A DNA stretch of 50,013 nt from Candidatus Anammoximicrobium sp. (GCA_012515235.1 JAAYYU010000389.1:1-50013); one strand, 5' to 3'. Shown: positions 1 through 8,277, counted from the stretch's first letter. Notes: generated by a model from the letters alone, not told the origin. Translations and numbers: made by a program.

Positions 1-230
1 AACATGGCTCCACGCTGGCAAGCAGCGTGGTGGCCGACGAGGTCGCGCGGCGGGACGACGGCTGGTGCTGAACATGGCTCCACGCTGGCAAGCAGCGTGG
101 TGGCCGACGAGGTCGCGCGGCGGGGCGACGGCTGGTTCTGAACATGGTTCCACGCTGGCAAGCAGCGTGGTGGCCGAAGAAAGCGTGGAGCAGGCCGACG
201 GCTCGGGCTGAACATGGCTCCACGCTGGGG
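1..230. repeat. 70-bp tandem repeat array with internal hairpin
   Basis: Three full 70-bp units begin at 1, 71 and 141, and a partial fourth runs from 211 to about 229. Each unit holds the inverted repeat CCACGCTG-GCAAG-CAGCGTGG (8-bp stem, 5-nt loop) preceded by AACATGGCT. The first two units are almost identical and the third diverges in its second half. The fourth is cut off where a different repeat begins at 227. The array touches the window edge, so it may extend upstream. Related single copies lie at 18067-18103, 18233-18268 and 18303-18340. There are no unique spacers, so it is not a CRISPR array. Confidence 0.9.
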
Positions 231-252
231 CAATAGAAAGTAGAATGTCCCC
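227..252. repeat. Short dispersed repeat, CATTCTACTTT family, copy 1
   Basis: The 26-bp segment begins GGGGCAATAG and ends AGAATGTCCCC. It matches, in reverse complement, the left arm of the inverted-repeat element at 1257-1314, and a degenerate single copy lies at 37225-37240. It interrupts the fourth unit of the 70-bp array, so it probably inserted after the array formed. Confidence 0.65.
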
Positions 253-254
253 TA

Positions 255-458
255 TTGTCGAGTCCAGCCGCTGAGCCGTTCCCGCACGCCTCGGCCGAAG
301 CCCAAAGCGGCCGCGATCCGCCAGCGGTGCAGTAGATCCGCGGTCTCCGCAAGTAACGCCTGTCCTTTTCGTTTTCGTTTTTTCGTTTCCTTTTCGCTTG
401 GCTCCGCTTTTCGCTTCGCCTTTTTCACCGCATCTTCTTTTCGCCTTTTCGCTTTTCG
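255..458. other. Intergenic stretch with pyrimidine-rich low-complexity tract
   Basis: No gene is visible. From about 363 to 462 the plus strand is almost entirely T and C with recurring TTTTCG and CTTTTCG words. On the minus strand this is a purine-rich tract just downstream of the methyltransferase stop codon. It may be slippage-grown low-complexity DNA. No convincing hairpin terminator was found in it. Confidence 0.5.
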
Positions 459-1223
459 TCACTTATCTTCTTCTTTGCGTGCAGTGATTTCTGGTTTCTT
501 CTCGAACAGCAACCATATGCCCTGGCCGACACGCTTATCTTCGGCTGAAATTGCGCCTTTGCCCATCACCTGGAACTTCGGCAGCCCCGCAGCTTCGGCC
601 CACTCTTGCATTTGCTTTGGGCGGCGAAGTTTGACGAACTTCGACCACTTCTCAGCCTCCTCCCCCTCCCCGTCCATCTTCTTCTTTCGCTGTTCGATCA
701 CTTCGACGGTCGCTTCCTTCGGATAACCACTGCCATGACCTCCACCGATCATCGCTTTCCCGCCCGGTCGCAGCACCCGGTACACTTCCCGCAAGCCCTT
801 TCCCGGATCATTCCAAAAGAAGATGGAACCACGGCTTGCAACGAAATTCACCGTATTGTCGGGGAACGGCATGTCCTCAGCCACGCCGACGACGGCGAAC
901 AGACGATCTTCGAGGCCCTTCGCTCGTGCGGCCTCCAGCCCTTCGGCCATCGCCTCGGCGTTTGGGTCAAGCATGGTCACGGGATTGCCGGTTTTCTCGA
1001 TCAGCGGGATCGCCACCTGTCCCTTGCCCGCACCCAGGTCGATCCAGAAGCCCTTCTCCGGCTCACAGAGCTTGAGCATATCCTCGACGACACAGACGTA
1101 GCGATCCGGTTGGACCGTACGTGCATTGTCTGAGGCGAGCTTTTCCGCACCTCGTGCAGAGGTATGGTTAGTTGCGCCTAGCAAACTGACGAGGATAGCG
1201 ACGGTTGTGGATGTTCTTTTCAT
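459..1223 (-). CDS. Exported class I SAM-dependent methyltransferase
   Basis: The 254-residue product starts with a signal-peptide-like segment (residues 1-25, cut near SARGAE). A Rossmann methyltransferase domain of the Methyltransf_11 type follows. Motif I is DLGAGKGQ (62-69), the acidic residue after strand 2 is D86 in MLDPN, and the post-motif VLRPGG is at 150-155. Family knowledge supports S-adenosylmethionine binding; the methyl acceptor is unknown. An exported SAM enzyme is odd because SAM is cytoplasmic, so the N-terminus may instead be a membrane anchor. The gene stands alone, with short repeats on both sides (227-252 and 1257-1314) and a purine-rich tract after its stop. The lysine- and glutamate-rich C-terminus has the same base composition as that tract. 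Confidence 0.8.
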   Translation of the reverse strand: MKRTSTTVAILVSLLGATNHTSARGAEKLASDNARTVQPDRYVCVVEDMLKLCEPEKGFWIDLGAGKGQVAIPLIEKTGNPVTMLDPNAEAMAEGLEAARAKGLEDRLFAVVGVAEDMPFPDNTVNFVASRGSIFFWNDPGKGLREVYRVLRPGGKAMIGGGHGSGYPKEATVEVIEQRKKKMDGEGEEAEKWSKFVKLRRPKQMQEWAEAAGLPKFQVMGKGAISAEDKRVGQGIWLLFEKKPEITARKEEDK

Positions 1224-1256
1224 GGGCAGAACCTACGGCCAGAAGGGTGTGAAAAA

Positions 1257-1331
1257 GGGCCCATTCTACTTTTGCAGCAGCGGCGATCGGGCAATGAAAA
1301 GTAGAATGTCGCCCTTTCTACAGGCTGCCGC
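1257..1331. mobile_element. Short inverted-repeat element, CATTCTACTTT family, copy 2
   Basis: The arms CATTCTACTTTT (1262-1273) and AAAAGTAGAATG (1297-1308) are perfect 12-bp inverted repeats inside an outer GGGC / GCCC frame. The right flank GCCCTTTCTACAGGCTGCC (1311-1329) resembles the end of the AGCCTGTTGAAA family described at 9429-9529, so two small elements may be nested. It fills the space between the methyltransferase start and the stop codon of the next gene at 1335. It encodes nothing and would be non-autonomous. Confidence 0.6.
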
Positions 1332-1334
1332 GGT

Positions 1335-2528
1335 TCACAGCCGGTACTGCGGGATCTTCATCAGTTCGCCGTTTTTCAGGGCCGACTGGTGGGCGATGAT
1401 ACCGGCCACGGTCATGTTCAGCGCTTGGGCGATATCCACCAGCGGTTTGCGGTCTTCGAGGATGGCGGTGACGAATTCGTTCATCAGGTGCCCGTGCGAG
1501 CCGCCGTGGCCGCCGGCTTGCACGCGGGGCGGCAAGGGGGGCCGAGTTGTCGGCGGCAGGTTCTTCTCCAGCCCCTCGTATCGCCCGTAGAACGTGCCCC
1601 GTTGGCCCCGGATGCGTCCCATTTCGCCGCTGAAGCCGGGCGTGTCCCAGCTGACGGCCATCCGCGACATGCCGCCCTCGCTGGTGCGGAACAAGGCGAT
1701 TTCCGTTCCGAAGGGATTTTTGTAGCGGTTGTTCTCCGGCTGCAGCCACTTGGTCAGGCTGGGAATGCCCAGGCACGAGACCTCGGTAAAGCTGCCCGCC
1801 GTCACGCCCACGTAGTAGGCATTGGAATGCGTGGGGTACCATTGCGGCGGACCGCCGATGCGCCAGTCCTTGTACGACGCGATCGGCTCGGCCGTGTAGT
1901 GATAGTACTCGCCCTCGGAGTAGACCAGTTTGCCAAACCCGCCGGCCTGGTAGATCTGCCGCATCGCGTACAGGTCGTCGTGGAAATACGACGTCTCGAA
2001 CATCATGTACTTGCAGCCGCTTTTCTGGACCGCCTCAAACAGCGCATCGGCGTCCTCCAGCGAACCGTAGCTGGCCGGCACCGCGCTGGCCACGTGTTTG
2101 CCGTGCTTCAGCACTTCGATGCAGTGTCGCGGGTGGCTGGGGGCGTCGGTGGCCACAAAGACGGCCTCGATCTTGTCATCCTTGACGAGTTCTTCCAGCG
2201 AGGGATACGTCTTCTCGCAACGGCACGCCTGGGCCAGGCTTGCACAGCGATCCGGGAACAGGTCGCTGACGGCGACGATTTCCACGTTGGGGTGATCTTG
2301 AAAACTGAAGGCCGCGCCGAAACGGCAGACGCCGTAGCCGACAATGCCGACGCGGAGCTTGCGGTCGGAGACCGGCTTCCAGCCCTGGGAGACGTTCGGA
2401 TCGGTCGGGGCTTGCTCGAAGCCCTGGATCGGTTGCTCCGCCGCCGGGGAGGACCCCTGCAGCGTCAGGGCGGCGGCGCTCCAACCAACCGCTTGCAGAA
2501 ACGAGCGCCGTGAATTCGTGTTGTGCAT
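1335..2528 (-). CDS. Tat-exported Gfo/Idh/MocA-family protein
   Basis: The 397-residue product has a twin-arginine signal (SRRSFLQ near residues 6-12 and a following hydrophobic stretch). An N-terminal NAD(P)-binding Rossmann domain follows, with GIVGYG at 61-66. The usual catalytic EKP lysine motif is absent: the matching position reads KHVASAVPAS (about 144-153). This resembles the VPA variant of GH109-like proteins rather than classical dehydrogenases. Family knowledge suggests an NAD-dependent sugar oxidoreductase or a glycosidase using transient oxidation; the substrate is unknown. AAGGAG lies about 6 bases before the ATG. It lies 102 bp downstream of the start of the 2631-3593 methyltransferase gene on the same strand, so co-transcription is possible. 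Three Gfo/Idh/MocA paralogs occur in this window. Confidence 0.85.
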   Translation of the reverse strand: MHNTNSRRSFLQAVGWSAAALTLQGSSPAAEQPIQGFEQAPTDPNVSQGWKPVSDRKLRVGIVGYGVCRFGAAFSFQDHPNVEIVAVSDLFPDRCASLAQACRCEKTYPSLEELVKDDKIEAVFVATDAPSHPRHCIEVLKHGKHVASAVPASYGSLEDADALFEAVQKSGCKYMMFETSYFHDDLYAMRQIYQAGGFGKLVYSEGEYYHYTAEPIASYKDWRIGGPPQWYPTHSNAYYVGVTAGSFTEVSCLGIPSLTKWLQPENNRYKNPFGTEIALFRTSEGGMSRMAVSWDTPGFSGEMGRIRGQRGTFYGRYEGLEKNLPPTTRPPLPPRVQAGGHGGSHGHLMNEFVTAILEDRKPLVDIAQALNMTVAGIIAHQSALKNGELMKIPQYRL

Positions 2529-2630
2529 CGCCGTTCTCCTTCGACTGTTCTGGAACCTTCGGGGGTTGGGACGCGGCCCGCCATCGGCCGGGACCGTCCC
2601 AACCGACGGGGGTTTCGGCCGCGGGTCGCG

Positions 2631-3593
2631 TTAGAGCTGCTGATAATCCCACGTCTGCCACAGGTGCTTCATGGGCGGTCCTTCCGACGGTCTTGTGCGG
2701 AATTGCCAATTCCAGGACTGGGACACCAACAGCAGGAACAACATCGTGGACGCGTGGCGCGGGTGCCGGAGCACGAACGGAAGCAGACGCGCCCATTGGC
2801 TGGGGGCCAGCAGCGACCGCTTGCCGCGCCGTAGCCATTCTTCGGAGGTCAAGTAGCAATCGTGTGTGGCGTCCCGCTCGTCGATCAACTTGAACCAGGG
2901 GCGCGCACACCGCTCAAATTGACCTCGCACGGGGTAGAATCCGCCAAAACCGCGCACGAGCAAGGCGCAGTGGAATCGGGCGGAAAACCAGGGATGGGAC
3001 CAGGGACTTCGGATCACATCCTGAGGCTCGATGTGGACCCGGTCGAAATGGACCGTGGTGTTGATCACGCGGTGGGACGCGGAATGCGGATCGAGGCAGC
3101 GGTGAGCGATCTCGAAAAACCTGGTGTAGATCGCTTCGGCGCGGCCCTCCAGAGCGTCCACAGGCTGGACGAAATGCTCCATCGATCCGTTCGCGACCAC
3201 GGCATCGAAGCGTCCCCGCCAGTCCTCGCCGATGTCCCGGTAGTCCAACAGATGCACCTCATGCCCCCGCGCCCGGCAGTATTCAAATTGTTGCGGCGAA
3301 ATCGTCACTCCCACTCCGCTGCCGCCCCGCCGCCGCACCTCGTCCAACAACGTGCCGTTCCCGCAGCCGACTTCCAGGATCCGCGAGCCGCTCCGGCAGC
3401 CAACCTGGTCCAGCAGATGACGGATCTGATTCTGCTGCGCCTGTTCGTAGGAGAGGCTGGCATCGCCTTGGTAAAAACCCTCCGTGTAGTCGAGAATCCC
3501 GGCCCGCCGAAAAGCGCGATCCCAGAAATCGTAGCAGGTAACCGCCGTCTTGGAGACGACGGTGGAAGCAGGCAAACTGACCGTCGCACTCAT
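2631..3593 (-). CDS. Cyclopropane-fatty-acid-synthase-like SAM methyltransferase
   Basis: This is a 320-residue cytoplasmic methyltransferase. An N-terminal helix-rich segment with LSYEQAQQNQ resembles the lead-in of CFA/mycolic acid synthases. SAM motif I is ILEVGCGNGT, and GVTISPQQ and NGSMEHF follow at the positions where CFA synthases carry related motifs. The C-terminal half is less conserved, so the substrate may be a lipid or another small molecule; lipid cyclopropanation is not demonstrated. GGGGAAG lies 5 bases before the ATG. It sits on the same strand between two Tat-exported Gfo/Idh/MocA genes, without a clear functional link. Confidence 0.8.
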   Translation of the reverse strand: MSATVSLPASTVVSKTAVTCYDFWDRAFRRAGILDYTEGFYQGDASLSYEQAQQNQIRHLLDQVGCRSGSRILEVGCGNGTLLDEVRRRGGSGVGVTISPQQFEYCRARGHEVHLLDYRDIGEDWRGRFDAVVANGSMEHFVQPVDALEGRAEAIYTRFFEIAHRCLDPHSASHRVINTTVHFDRVHIEPQDVIRSPWSHPWFSARFHCALLVRGFGGFYPVRGQFERCARPWFKLIDERDATHDCYLTSEEWLRRGKRSLLAPSQWARLLPFVLRHPRHASTMLFLLLVSQSWNWQFRTRPSEGPPMKHLWQTWDYQQL

Positions 3594-3614
3594 CGGACTT
3601 CCCCATCACAGGAA

Positions 3615-3644
3615 ACGAGAATCTGACCAACGAGAATCTGACCA
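3615..3644. repeat. 15-bp direct tandem duplication
   Basis: ACGAGAATCTGACCA occurs twice head to tail (3615-3629 and 3630-3644) just upstream of the methyltransferase start. It may be a slippage duplication; no function is evident. Confidence 0.8.
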
Positions 3645-3796
3645 GCTAGCCGGCGGGCGTCGCGACGAAGCTTCGGCCTCGACCGGCCGCCAGGCGTGTT
3701 CCGCGCCCGTGCAGGGTCGCGGCGGGGGCCGGGCACGCCCCCGGCACGCCCCCGACTGCCGGACCTCACGCCGGCAGCAGCGCTCAGAAAGCCCGC

Positions 3797-5098
3797 CTAG
3801 GCGAACTTCGTGACACCGGGCATGGCGACTTCCGGAATCTTGACGTCGCCCCAGGCGTACTGCTCGGGCGTCAGGTCTTCCTTGGAATTCAGGGCCATGT
3901 CCCAGGTGATTTCCTGGCCGGTGTAGCAGGCCATGCGGCCCATGATGGCCAGCAGAGTGCTGTACGACATGTACGTGCCGTTGTTGATCGTGTTGCCGGC
4001 GCGGATCGCCGCGAACAACTCCTGGTGCTCGACGTCGTACATGCTGGCCTTCGGCCCGTCGTACTTCCACTGGCCGCTGGGGCCCTGGATCGTGTTCTTG
4101 AGGACTTCCGCCCGGCCTTTGCTGCCCAAAATGTAGTCCTCGACGGTGTTCTTGCAGCCTGCCATCTGCCGCGTGTAGGAGTACATCTTGACGCCGTCTT
4201 CCCATTCGTAGCAGGTCGCGAAGTGGTCATAGATGTGACCCCATTTCGGATCCGTGCGGACTTGACGCCCGCCCAAGCCCACGCACTTCTTGGGCGGCTT
4301 GTCGCCCAGCAGCCACAGCGACTTGTCCAGGCTGTGAATGTGCTGCTCGCAGATGTGATCGCCGGAGAGCCAGGTGAAGTAGTACCAGTTGCGCAGCTGG
4401 TATTCCATCTCGCTCCACTGCGGTTCGCGGCCGCGATGCCACAGCACGCCGGTCAGGTAGTCCATCTGCATGGCGACGATGTCGCCGATCGCCCCGTCCC
4501 GGAGTCGTTTCACCGTTTCCCGCACGGCATAGTCGTAGCGCCAGCACAGTCCGGAGACGATGTTCAGGTTCTTCTGCTTGGCCATCTCGGTGGTTTCCAG
4601 CACGTGCCGCACGCCGGGGCCGTCCACCGCGACCGGCTTTTCACAGAACACGTGCTTGCCCTTCTCGATCGCATAACGCAGGTGCTGCGGCCGGAAGTGG
4701 GGCGGTTCGGCCAGTAAGACGACGTCCACGCCGGAGTCGATCACGCCTTTGTAGGCGTCGAAGCCGGAGAACGCGCAATCGTCTGTCACGGCGTACTTGT
4801 CTTTGAGCGAAGTTTGGAGGACCTTGCGGGCCTGTTCCAGCCGATCCGGAAACACCTCGCCCATCGCGGTCAGCTTCACATTCGGATCGGCGTTGATGGC
4901 GTTCCGGGCCGCGCCGTTGCCGCGGCCGCCGCAACCGATCAGGCCGACTTTCAGGACGCCGTCGCCCGCTGCATGGGCCATCCGGGCCGCGCCCAACGTC
5001 GCGGTCAACGAGCTGCCGACGACTGCGGCGGCGGAGCCTTTCAGAAAGTCGCGGCGCGAGGCGCCGGGACACGTTTTGCTCTTGGTGCTTTCCGTCAT
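3797..5098 (-). CDS. Tat-exported Gfo/Idh/MocA oxidoreductase
   Basis: The 433-residue product has a twin-arginine signal SRRDFLK (14-20) followed by an alanine-rich hydrophobic segment. The Rossmann motif is GLIGCGGRG (52-60). The catalytic-type motif CEKP is intact (152-155), unlike in the paralog at 1335-2528. The family oxidises or reduces sugars and cyclitols with NAD(P); the Tat signal implies that the cofactor is loaded before export. The C-terminal substrate domain is of the usual size. AAGGAACTC lies a few bases before the ATG. The gene is bounded by about 200-bp spacers on both sides. The substrate cannot be deduced from sequence alone. Confidence 0.88.
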   Translation of the reverse strand: MTESTKSKTCPGASRRDFLKGSAAAVVGSSLTATLGAARMAHAAGDGVLKVGLIGCGGRGNGAARNAINADPNVKLTAMGEVFPDRLEQARKVLQTSLKDKYAVTDDCAFSGFDAYKGVIDSGVDVVLLAEPPHFRPQHLRYAIEKGKHVFCEKPVAVDGPGVRHVLETTEMAKQKNLNIVSGLCWRYDYAVRETVKRLRDGAIGDIVAMQMDYLTGVLWHRGREPQWSEMEYQLRNWYYFTWLSGDHICEQHIHSLDKSLWLLGDKPPKKCVGLGGRQVRTDPKWGHIYDHFATCYEWEDGVKMYSYTRQMAGCKNTVEDYILGSKGRAEVLKNTIQGPSGQWKYDGPKASMYDVEHQELFAAIRAGNTINNGTYMSYSTLLAIMGRMACYTGQEITWDMALNSKEDLTPEQYAWGDVKIPEVAMPGVTKFA

Positions 5099-5298
5099 GG
5101 CGAGTTCCTTGTTAACGGAGGTAGGAAATCAGGCAGTATCCAAGGCTGCTATCATACTGTGCAACGTCGGGCATCTGCAAGCGTGCAGCCCGCCTGCGGG
5201 TCCCTGTGGTTCCAAAAATCCGGCCGGTTTGCCCGCCGCGGGAGTCCCGGCCGCGCGGAACCAGTCACTCCGGGCCTCGGCCCAACGCCTCTGCGAGG

Positions 5299-6441
5299 CT
5301 AACGCAGGCTGCCGACGTATCGCAGGAAATCTGCATCCAGGGCCGCCAAGTCGTCGCCAAACGCCCAGCGAAAATCGGCCAGCCGTTGTGCGGGCGTGTC
5401 GTAGATCAGCAGCGGCTTCTCCTTCAGCTTCTGCAAGTAGCGGACGTAGTCGGGCAGTCGCGTGGTAATCAAAAAGTGCTGCAGCGCCCAGGCCTCGGCG
5501 TAGGCATCCAGCGCCGTGCCGGCTTGCCGGAAGCGTGTGTCGTCCTGGACCAGGCTCAGCACCGAATCCGACGGTCTCGCCAGCAGGTAGCGCCGGAACT
5601 GGGCTAGTCGGGATGCGGACACGCCGCCGATGTTCCGCCAGCCTTGAGAACTGCGGAGATCCGGCGTCTCGAAAAACACGGCCAAGCCCTCGCTGACCCA
5701 CAGCGGAATGTCGGCATAGCGCGTGTGCAGGGCACAGTTGTAGGCGATTTGATGCGTGGCTTCGTGGATGATCGTCGCCACCAACCGCTCGGCGCCGGGC
5801 TGCATCAACAGGCCGTTGATCTGCGCGGTGGACGTGAAACGGCGGGCCGTGCCTTGCAGGCCCTTCGTGCCCGTCAGGTCGTACATGGTCACGCGGTTGG
5901 TGCGAAGGCTGTAGAAGCCGACGACGCTGGCGGCAGCATCGCCCAGTTCGGTGCGCGCGTAGCCTTCGTAAGAGGCCGAGTCCGCAAAGATCAACGCCAC
6001 CAGCGGCAGTTCGGGTTCCTGAAGTTCCAGTCCCCGGCGCTCCCAGTAGTTGTAGAACGCTTGCAGCAGCCGCTCGTACAGCGCCCCGCACCACTTCGCA
6101 TAGACGGGCGACGTGTTGTAGAAGATCAGATAGTGAACCGTGGCGTGGACGCGGAACCCCGCCGGCAACTGCTCCAGCAGCCGGGCCTGCAATTCCTCGG
6201 CCGACAGGAAGCGGAACGGCGTGTCGTCTTGCGTGCGGCTGACCAGCTGCGCGGGCTGAACCGCGGACAGGACGCCCTCGCGGTCCTGGACCAGCAAGCC
6301 GCCGTCCTGGGCCTCTGCCAAGATCTTTCCGGACAGCCGCACGGGCTTGCCGTCCTGCTCGAAGGTGACGTGCTCCAGGGCGCAAACGGCCTTAGACGCG
6401 GCAGCGAACAGCAGCCAAACGAGCACGGCTTTGAAGTTCAT
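5299..6441 (-). CDS. DUF1570-type exported gluzincin-like protein
   Basis: The 380-residue product has an N-terminal signal peptide (MNFKAV then a hydrophobic run to about residue 20). A small beta-rich segment comes next, then a metallopeptidase-like core. The zinc motif is HEATH (226-230), and WVSEGLA supplies a glutamate near residue 251 at the spacing expected for the third gluzincin ligand. DUF1570 proteins are common in planctomycetes and are predicted peptidases; activity here is inferred. The reading frame stays open further upstream to 7179, but the ATG at 6441 is preferred because it begins a good signal peptide and the upstream part overlaps the Nudix gene. Its upstream region is occupied by a short inverted-repeat element (6454-6561), which may affect expression. 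Confidence 0.85.
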   Translation of the reverse strand: MNFKAVLVWLLFAAASKAVCALEHVTFEQDGKPVRLSGKILAEAQDGGLLVQDREGVLSAVQPAQLVSRTQDDTPFRFLSAEELQARLLEQLPAGFRVHATVHYLIFYNTSPVYAKWCGALYERLLQAFYNYWERRGLELQEPELPLVALIFADSASYEGYARTELGDAAASVVGFYSLRTNRVTMYDLTGTKGLQGTARRFTSTAQINGLLMQPGAERLVATIIHEATHQIAYNCALHTRYADIPLWVSEGLAVFFETPDLRSSQGWRNIGGVSASRLAQFRRYLLARPSDSVLSLVQDDTRFRQAGTALDAYAEAWALQHFLITTRLPDYVRYLQKLKEKPLLIYDTPAQRLADFRWAFGDDLAALDADFLRYVGSLR

Positions 6442-6453
6442 GGATTGCCTATC

Positions 6454-6561
6454 AGCCGGTAGAAAAACAGATAACAAAAAAGGACAGTCGCCTCGCGGGG
6501 CCGTTGTCCCTCGCGGTTCTCCAACGCAGCTCGGAGCCAGCCCCCTTTCTTTCAACAGGCC
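6454..6561. mobile_element. MITE-like element, AGCCTGTTGAAA family, copy B
   Basis: The 108-bp segment has imperfect terminal inverted repeats (AGCCGGTAGAAA and TTTCAACAGGCC). Its interior, including CTCCAACGCAGCTCGGAGCC, matches the element at 9429-9529 in the opposite orientation. It encodes nothing. Its right end overlaps the last codons of the Nudix gene and provides the TGA stop (6552-6554). It also lies directly in front of the DUF1570 gene. Confidence 0.75.
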
Positions 6562-7091
6562 GCTGCGCCCAATTGGCGGGCGACGTACAGGCCGGCATAG
6601 ACCTTGATGGCAATCGCTTTTCCCAACGCTGTCTGCTCGTCCAGCCAGGCGTCCACGGCGGGCAGCGGCACGGCGTGCACCAGGATGTCTTCGCTGGGGT
6701 CCGACACGCGGGTTTCCGCGAGTTCGCAGTCCTTCGCGAAAAAGAAGGTGAGCTGCTCGTTCGTCAGTCCGGGCGACGTGGGGCCGCAGAACAGACGCGA
6801 CGTGGACGAGGCGCGATACCCGGTTTCTTCCAGCAGTTCCCGCTCGGCAGCAGCCTGCAGCGGTTCGCCTTGGGTCGCGGACGTGTCGCCGGCCAGGCCC
6901 GCGGGCAACTCGATCACGCGGCAGCCGAGCGGGACACGCAACTGTTCCACCAACAGCAACCGCTGATCGCGGGTCAGCGCCACGACACAGACCACGCCGC
7001 TGATCCGCACGCGTTCGGCAAATTCCCAGCGGCCGAGCCGCACCAGGCGAAGGTATCGGGCCTCCGCGATGATTTCGAGTGAAGTGTCCAT
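6552..7091 (-). CDS. Nudix hydrolase, ADP-ribose pyrophosphatase-like
   Basis: The 179-residue product contains a Nudix box with REL-x-EE-x-GY preceded by a glutamate seven residues earlier. The loop between the LPAGLAG glycines and that glutamate is a few residues longer than the usual G-x5-E. The LPAGL lead-in is typical of ADP-ribose or nucleoside-diphosphate-sugar pyrophosphatases, which hydrolyse NDP-X to NMP and phospho-X with Mg2+. The exact substrate is inferred. The last residues and the TGA stop lie inside the terminal repeat of a short mobile element, so the original C-terminus may have been replaced. The neighbouring DUF1570 gene is not obviously related. Confidence 0.88.
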   Translation of the reverse strand: MDTSLEIIAEARYLRLVRLGRWEFAERVRISGVVCVVALTRDQRLLLVEQLRVPLGCRVIELPAGLAGDTSATQGEPLQAAAERELLEETGYRASSTSRLFCGPTSPGLTNEQLTFFFAKDCELAETRVSDPSEDILVHAVPLPAVDAWLDEQTALGKAIAIKVYAGLYVARQLGAAAC

Positions 7092-7225
7092 GTTTTGCGG
7101 ATCTGAGGGTTGGGCGTGTCCTGCCGATCGTAACGAGGGAGTTCAGGCAATAATCTTGTCGTCCCCTCCCTAGCGGCATTCTCGCTGAAACGCTCAGCGA
7201 AGAGAATACCGAGTTAAGGAAAACC

Positions 7226-8239
7226 GTGATTCGTCAGAGTGCAGGTGGTTCTCACGATCGCAGGATGGGTGATTCCGGCAACTGCCCCGCCGCAGGAACT
7301 GGGACACGCGAGTCGATCTCGGCGGGTCGTGGCACGGCAAGAAATGATTGGTATCCGAACCCGGTGGTTGTCTTGAAACAACTCGGTCGCGATCTCTGGT
7401 CGATCCGTTTCGTTCTGACCGTCAGCCTGGCGCTGACGGGCGCCACTGCCGGCGCGCAGACCGTGGTCATCCCGCGCGAGCACCATGCCTGGGGACGATT
7501 CCCGCCGGGGTCCTGGAGCAAGGTGCGAAAGTGGATGGAGGAACTGGACGAGAAGGGCAACGTCAAGTCGGCCAGCACGACCGAAACGAAGACCACCTTG
7601 ATCGGAGTCGATGAGGGCGGCTGTACGCTGCAAATGGAGGTCACGGTCGAAGTCGCGGGGAAAAGATTCGTGGCGCAGCCTCGTCAAGTCCGCGTGGAGT
7701 TCGATGGCGGCAACGCCAGCCAGCGAGCCGGTCTGCACAAGGTGGGAGAGAAGGCCTGGGATCTCGGCGGCAAGCCCGTGCCCTGCGCGGCGTTGGAATC
7801 CGTCGTGACGAACGACGAGACGCGCGTGACGAGCAAGCTGGAGTACTGTGATTCCATGCCGCCTTTTGTCCTCCGCCGGGAGACGGTCACCGCTACGCCC
7901 GACGGAAAACAGGTCCTGGAGCAGACCGTGATGGAGGTGATCGCCGTCGAGATGCCTCAGAAGGTCCTGACGGAACTGAAGACAGGGGCCCACATGCGCA
8001 CGGTGCAGCGACAGAAAAGCGGCTCGACGTTCACGTTGGAGGTCGTCTGTTTCGATGTTCCCGGCGGCGTGGTGTCGCATACGTCGAAGGACCTGAATCC
8101 TGCCGGCAAACTTGTCCGCCGCAGCACGCTGGAGTTGATCGACTACGGAGTCGCCGATACGTCCGACGCGACGCGTCGCTCCGGCGGCGTTTTCTATCAC
8201 GGCCGGATGAGACGCCAGTTGCTGCAGTCGCGTCCCTGA
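7226..8239 (+). CDS. Secreted protein of unknown function
   Basis: The product is 337 residues if translation starts at the GTG at 7226, which has AAGGA five bases upstream. A start at GTG 7364 would put a clean signal peptide (FVLTVSLALTGATAGAQ) at the N-terminus, so the true start is uncertain. The mature part is beta-rich and contains no catalytic motif I recognise. It is probably a periplasmic or surface protein of a planctomycete-specific family. It faces the minus-strand gene ending at 8346, and a pair of tandem hairpins lies between the two convergent stops. Confidence 0.65.
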   Translation: MIRQSAGGSHDRRMGDSGNCPAAGTGTRESISAGRGTARNDWYPNPVVVLKQLGRDLWSIRFVLTVSLALTGATAGAQTVVIPREHHAWGRFPPGSWSKVRKWMEELDEKGNVKSASTTETKTTLIGVDEGGCTLQMEVTVEVAGKRFVAQPRQVRVEFDGGNASQRAGLHKVGEKAWDLGGKPVPCAALESVVTNDETRVTSKLEYCDSMPPFVLRRETVTATPDGKQVLEQTVMEVIAVEMPQKVLTELKTGAHMRTVQRQKSGSTFTLEVVCFDVPGGVVSHTSKDLNPAGKLVRRSTLELIDYGVADTSDATRRSGGVFYHGRMRRQLLQSRP

Positions 8240-8277
8240 AAGAGGCCGCGGAAGACCGCAGGCCGTTTCCACTGACG

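Noticed and set aside
1..230. The tandem array considered as a CRISPR array.
   Set aside because: The units are 70 bp and directly adjacent with no unique spacers, and no cas gene is in the window.
1389..2513. A 374-codon plus-strand frame opposite the first Gfo/Idh/MocA gene.
   Set aside because: It is the antisense shadow of a gene with a Tat signal and a Rossmann motif.
5299..7179. A 626-residue version of the DUF1570 protein.
   Set aside because: Its first 246 residues overlap the Nudix gene and a mobile element in another frame. The ATG at 6441 starts a normal signal peptide.
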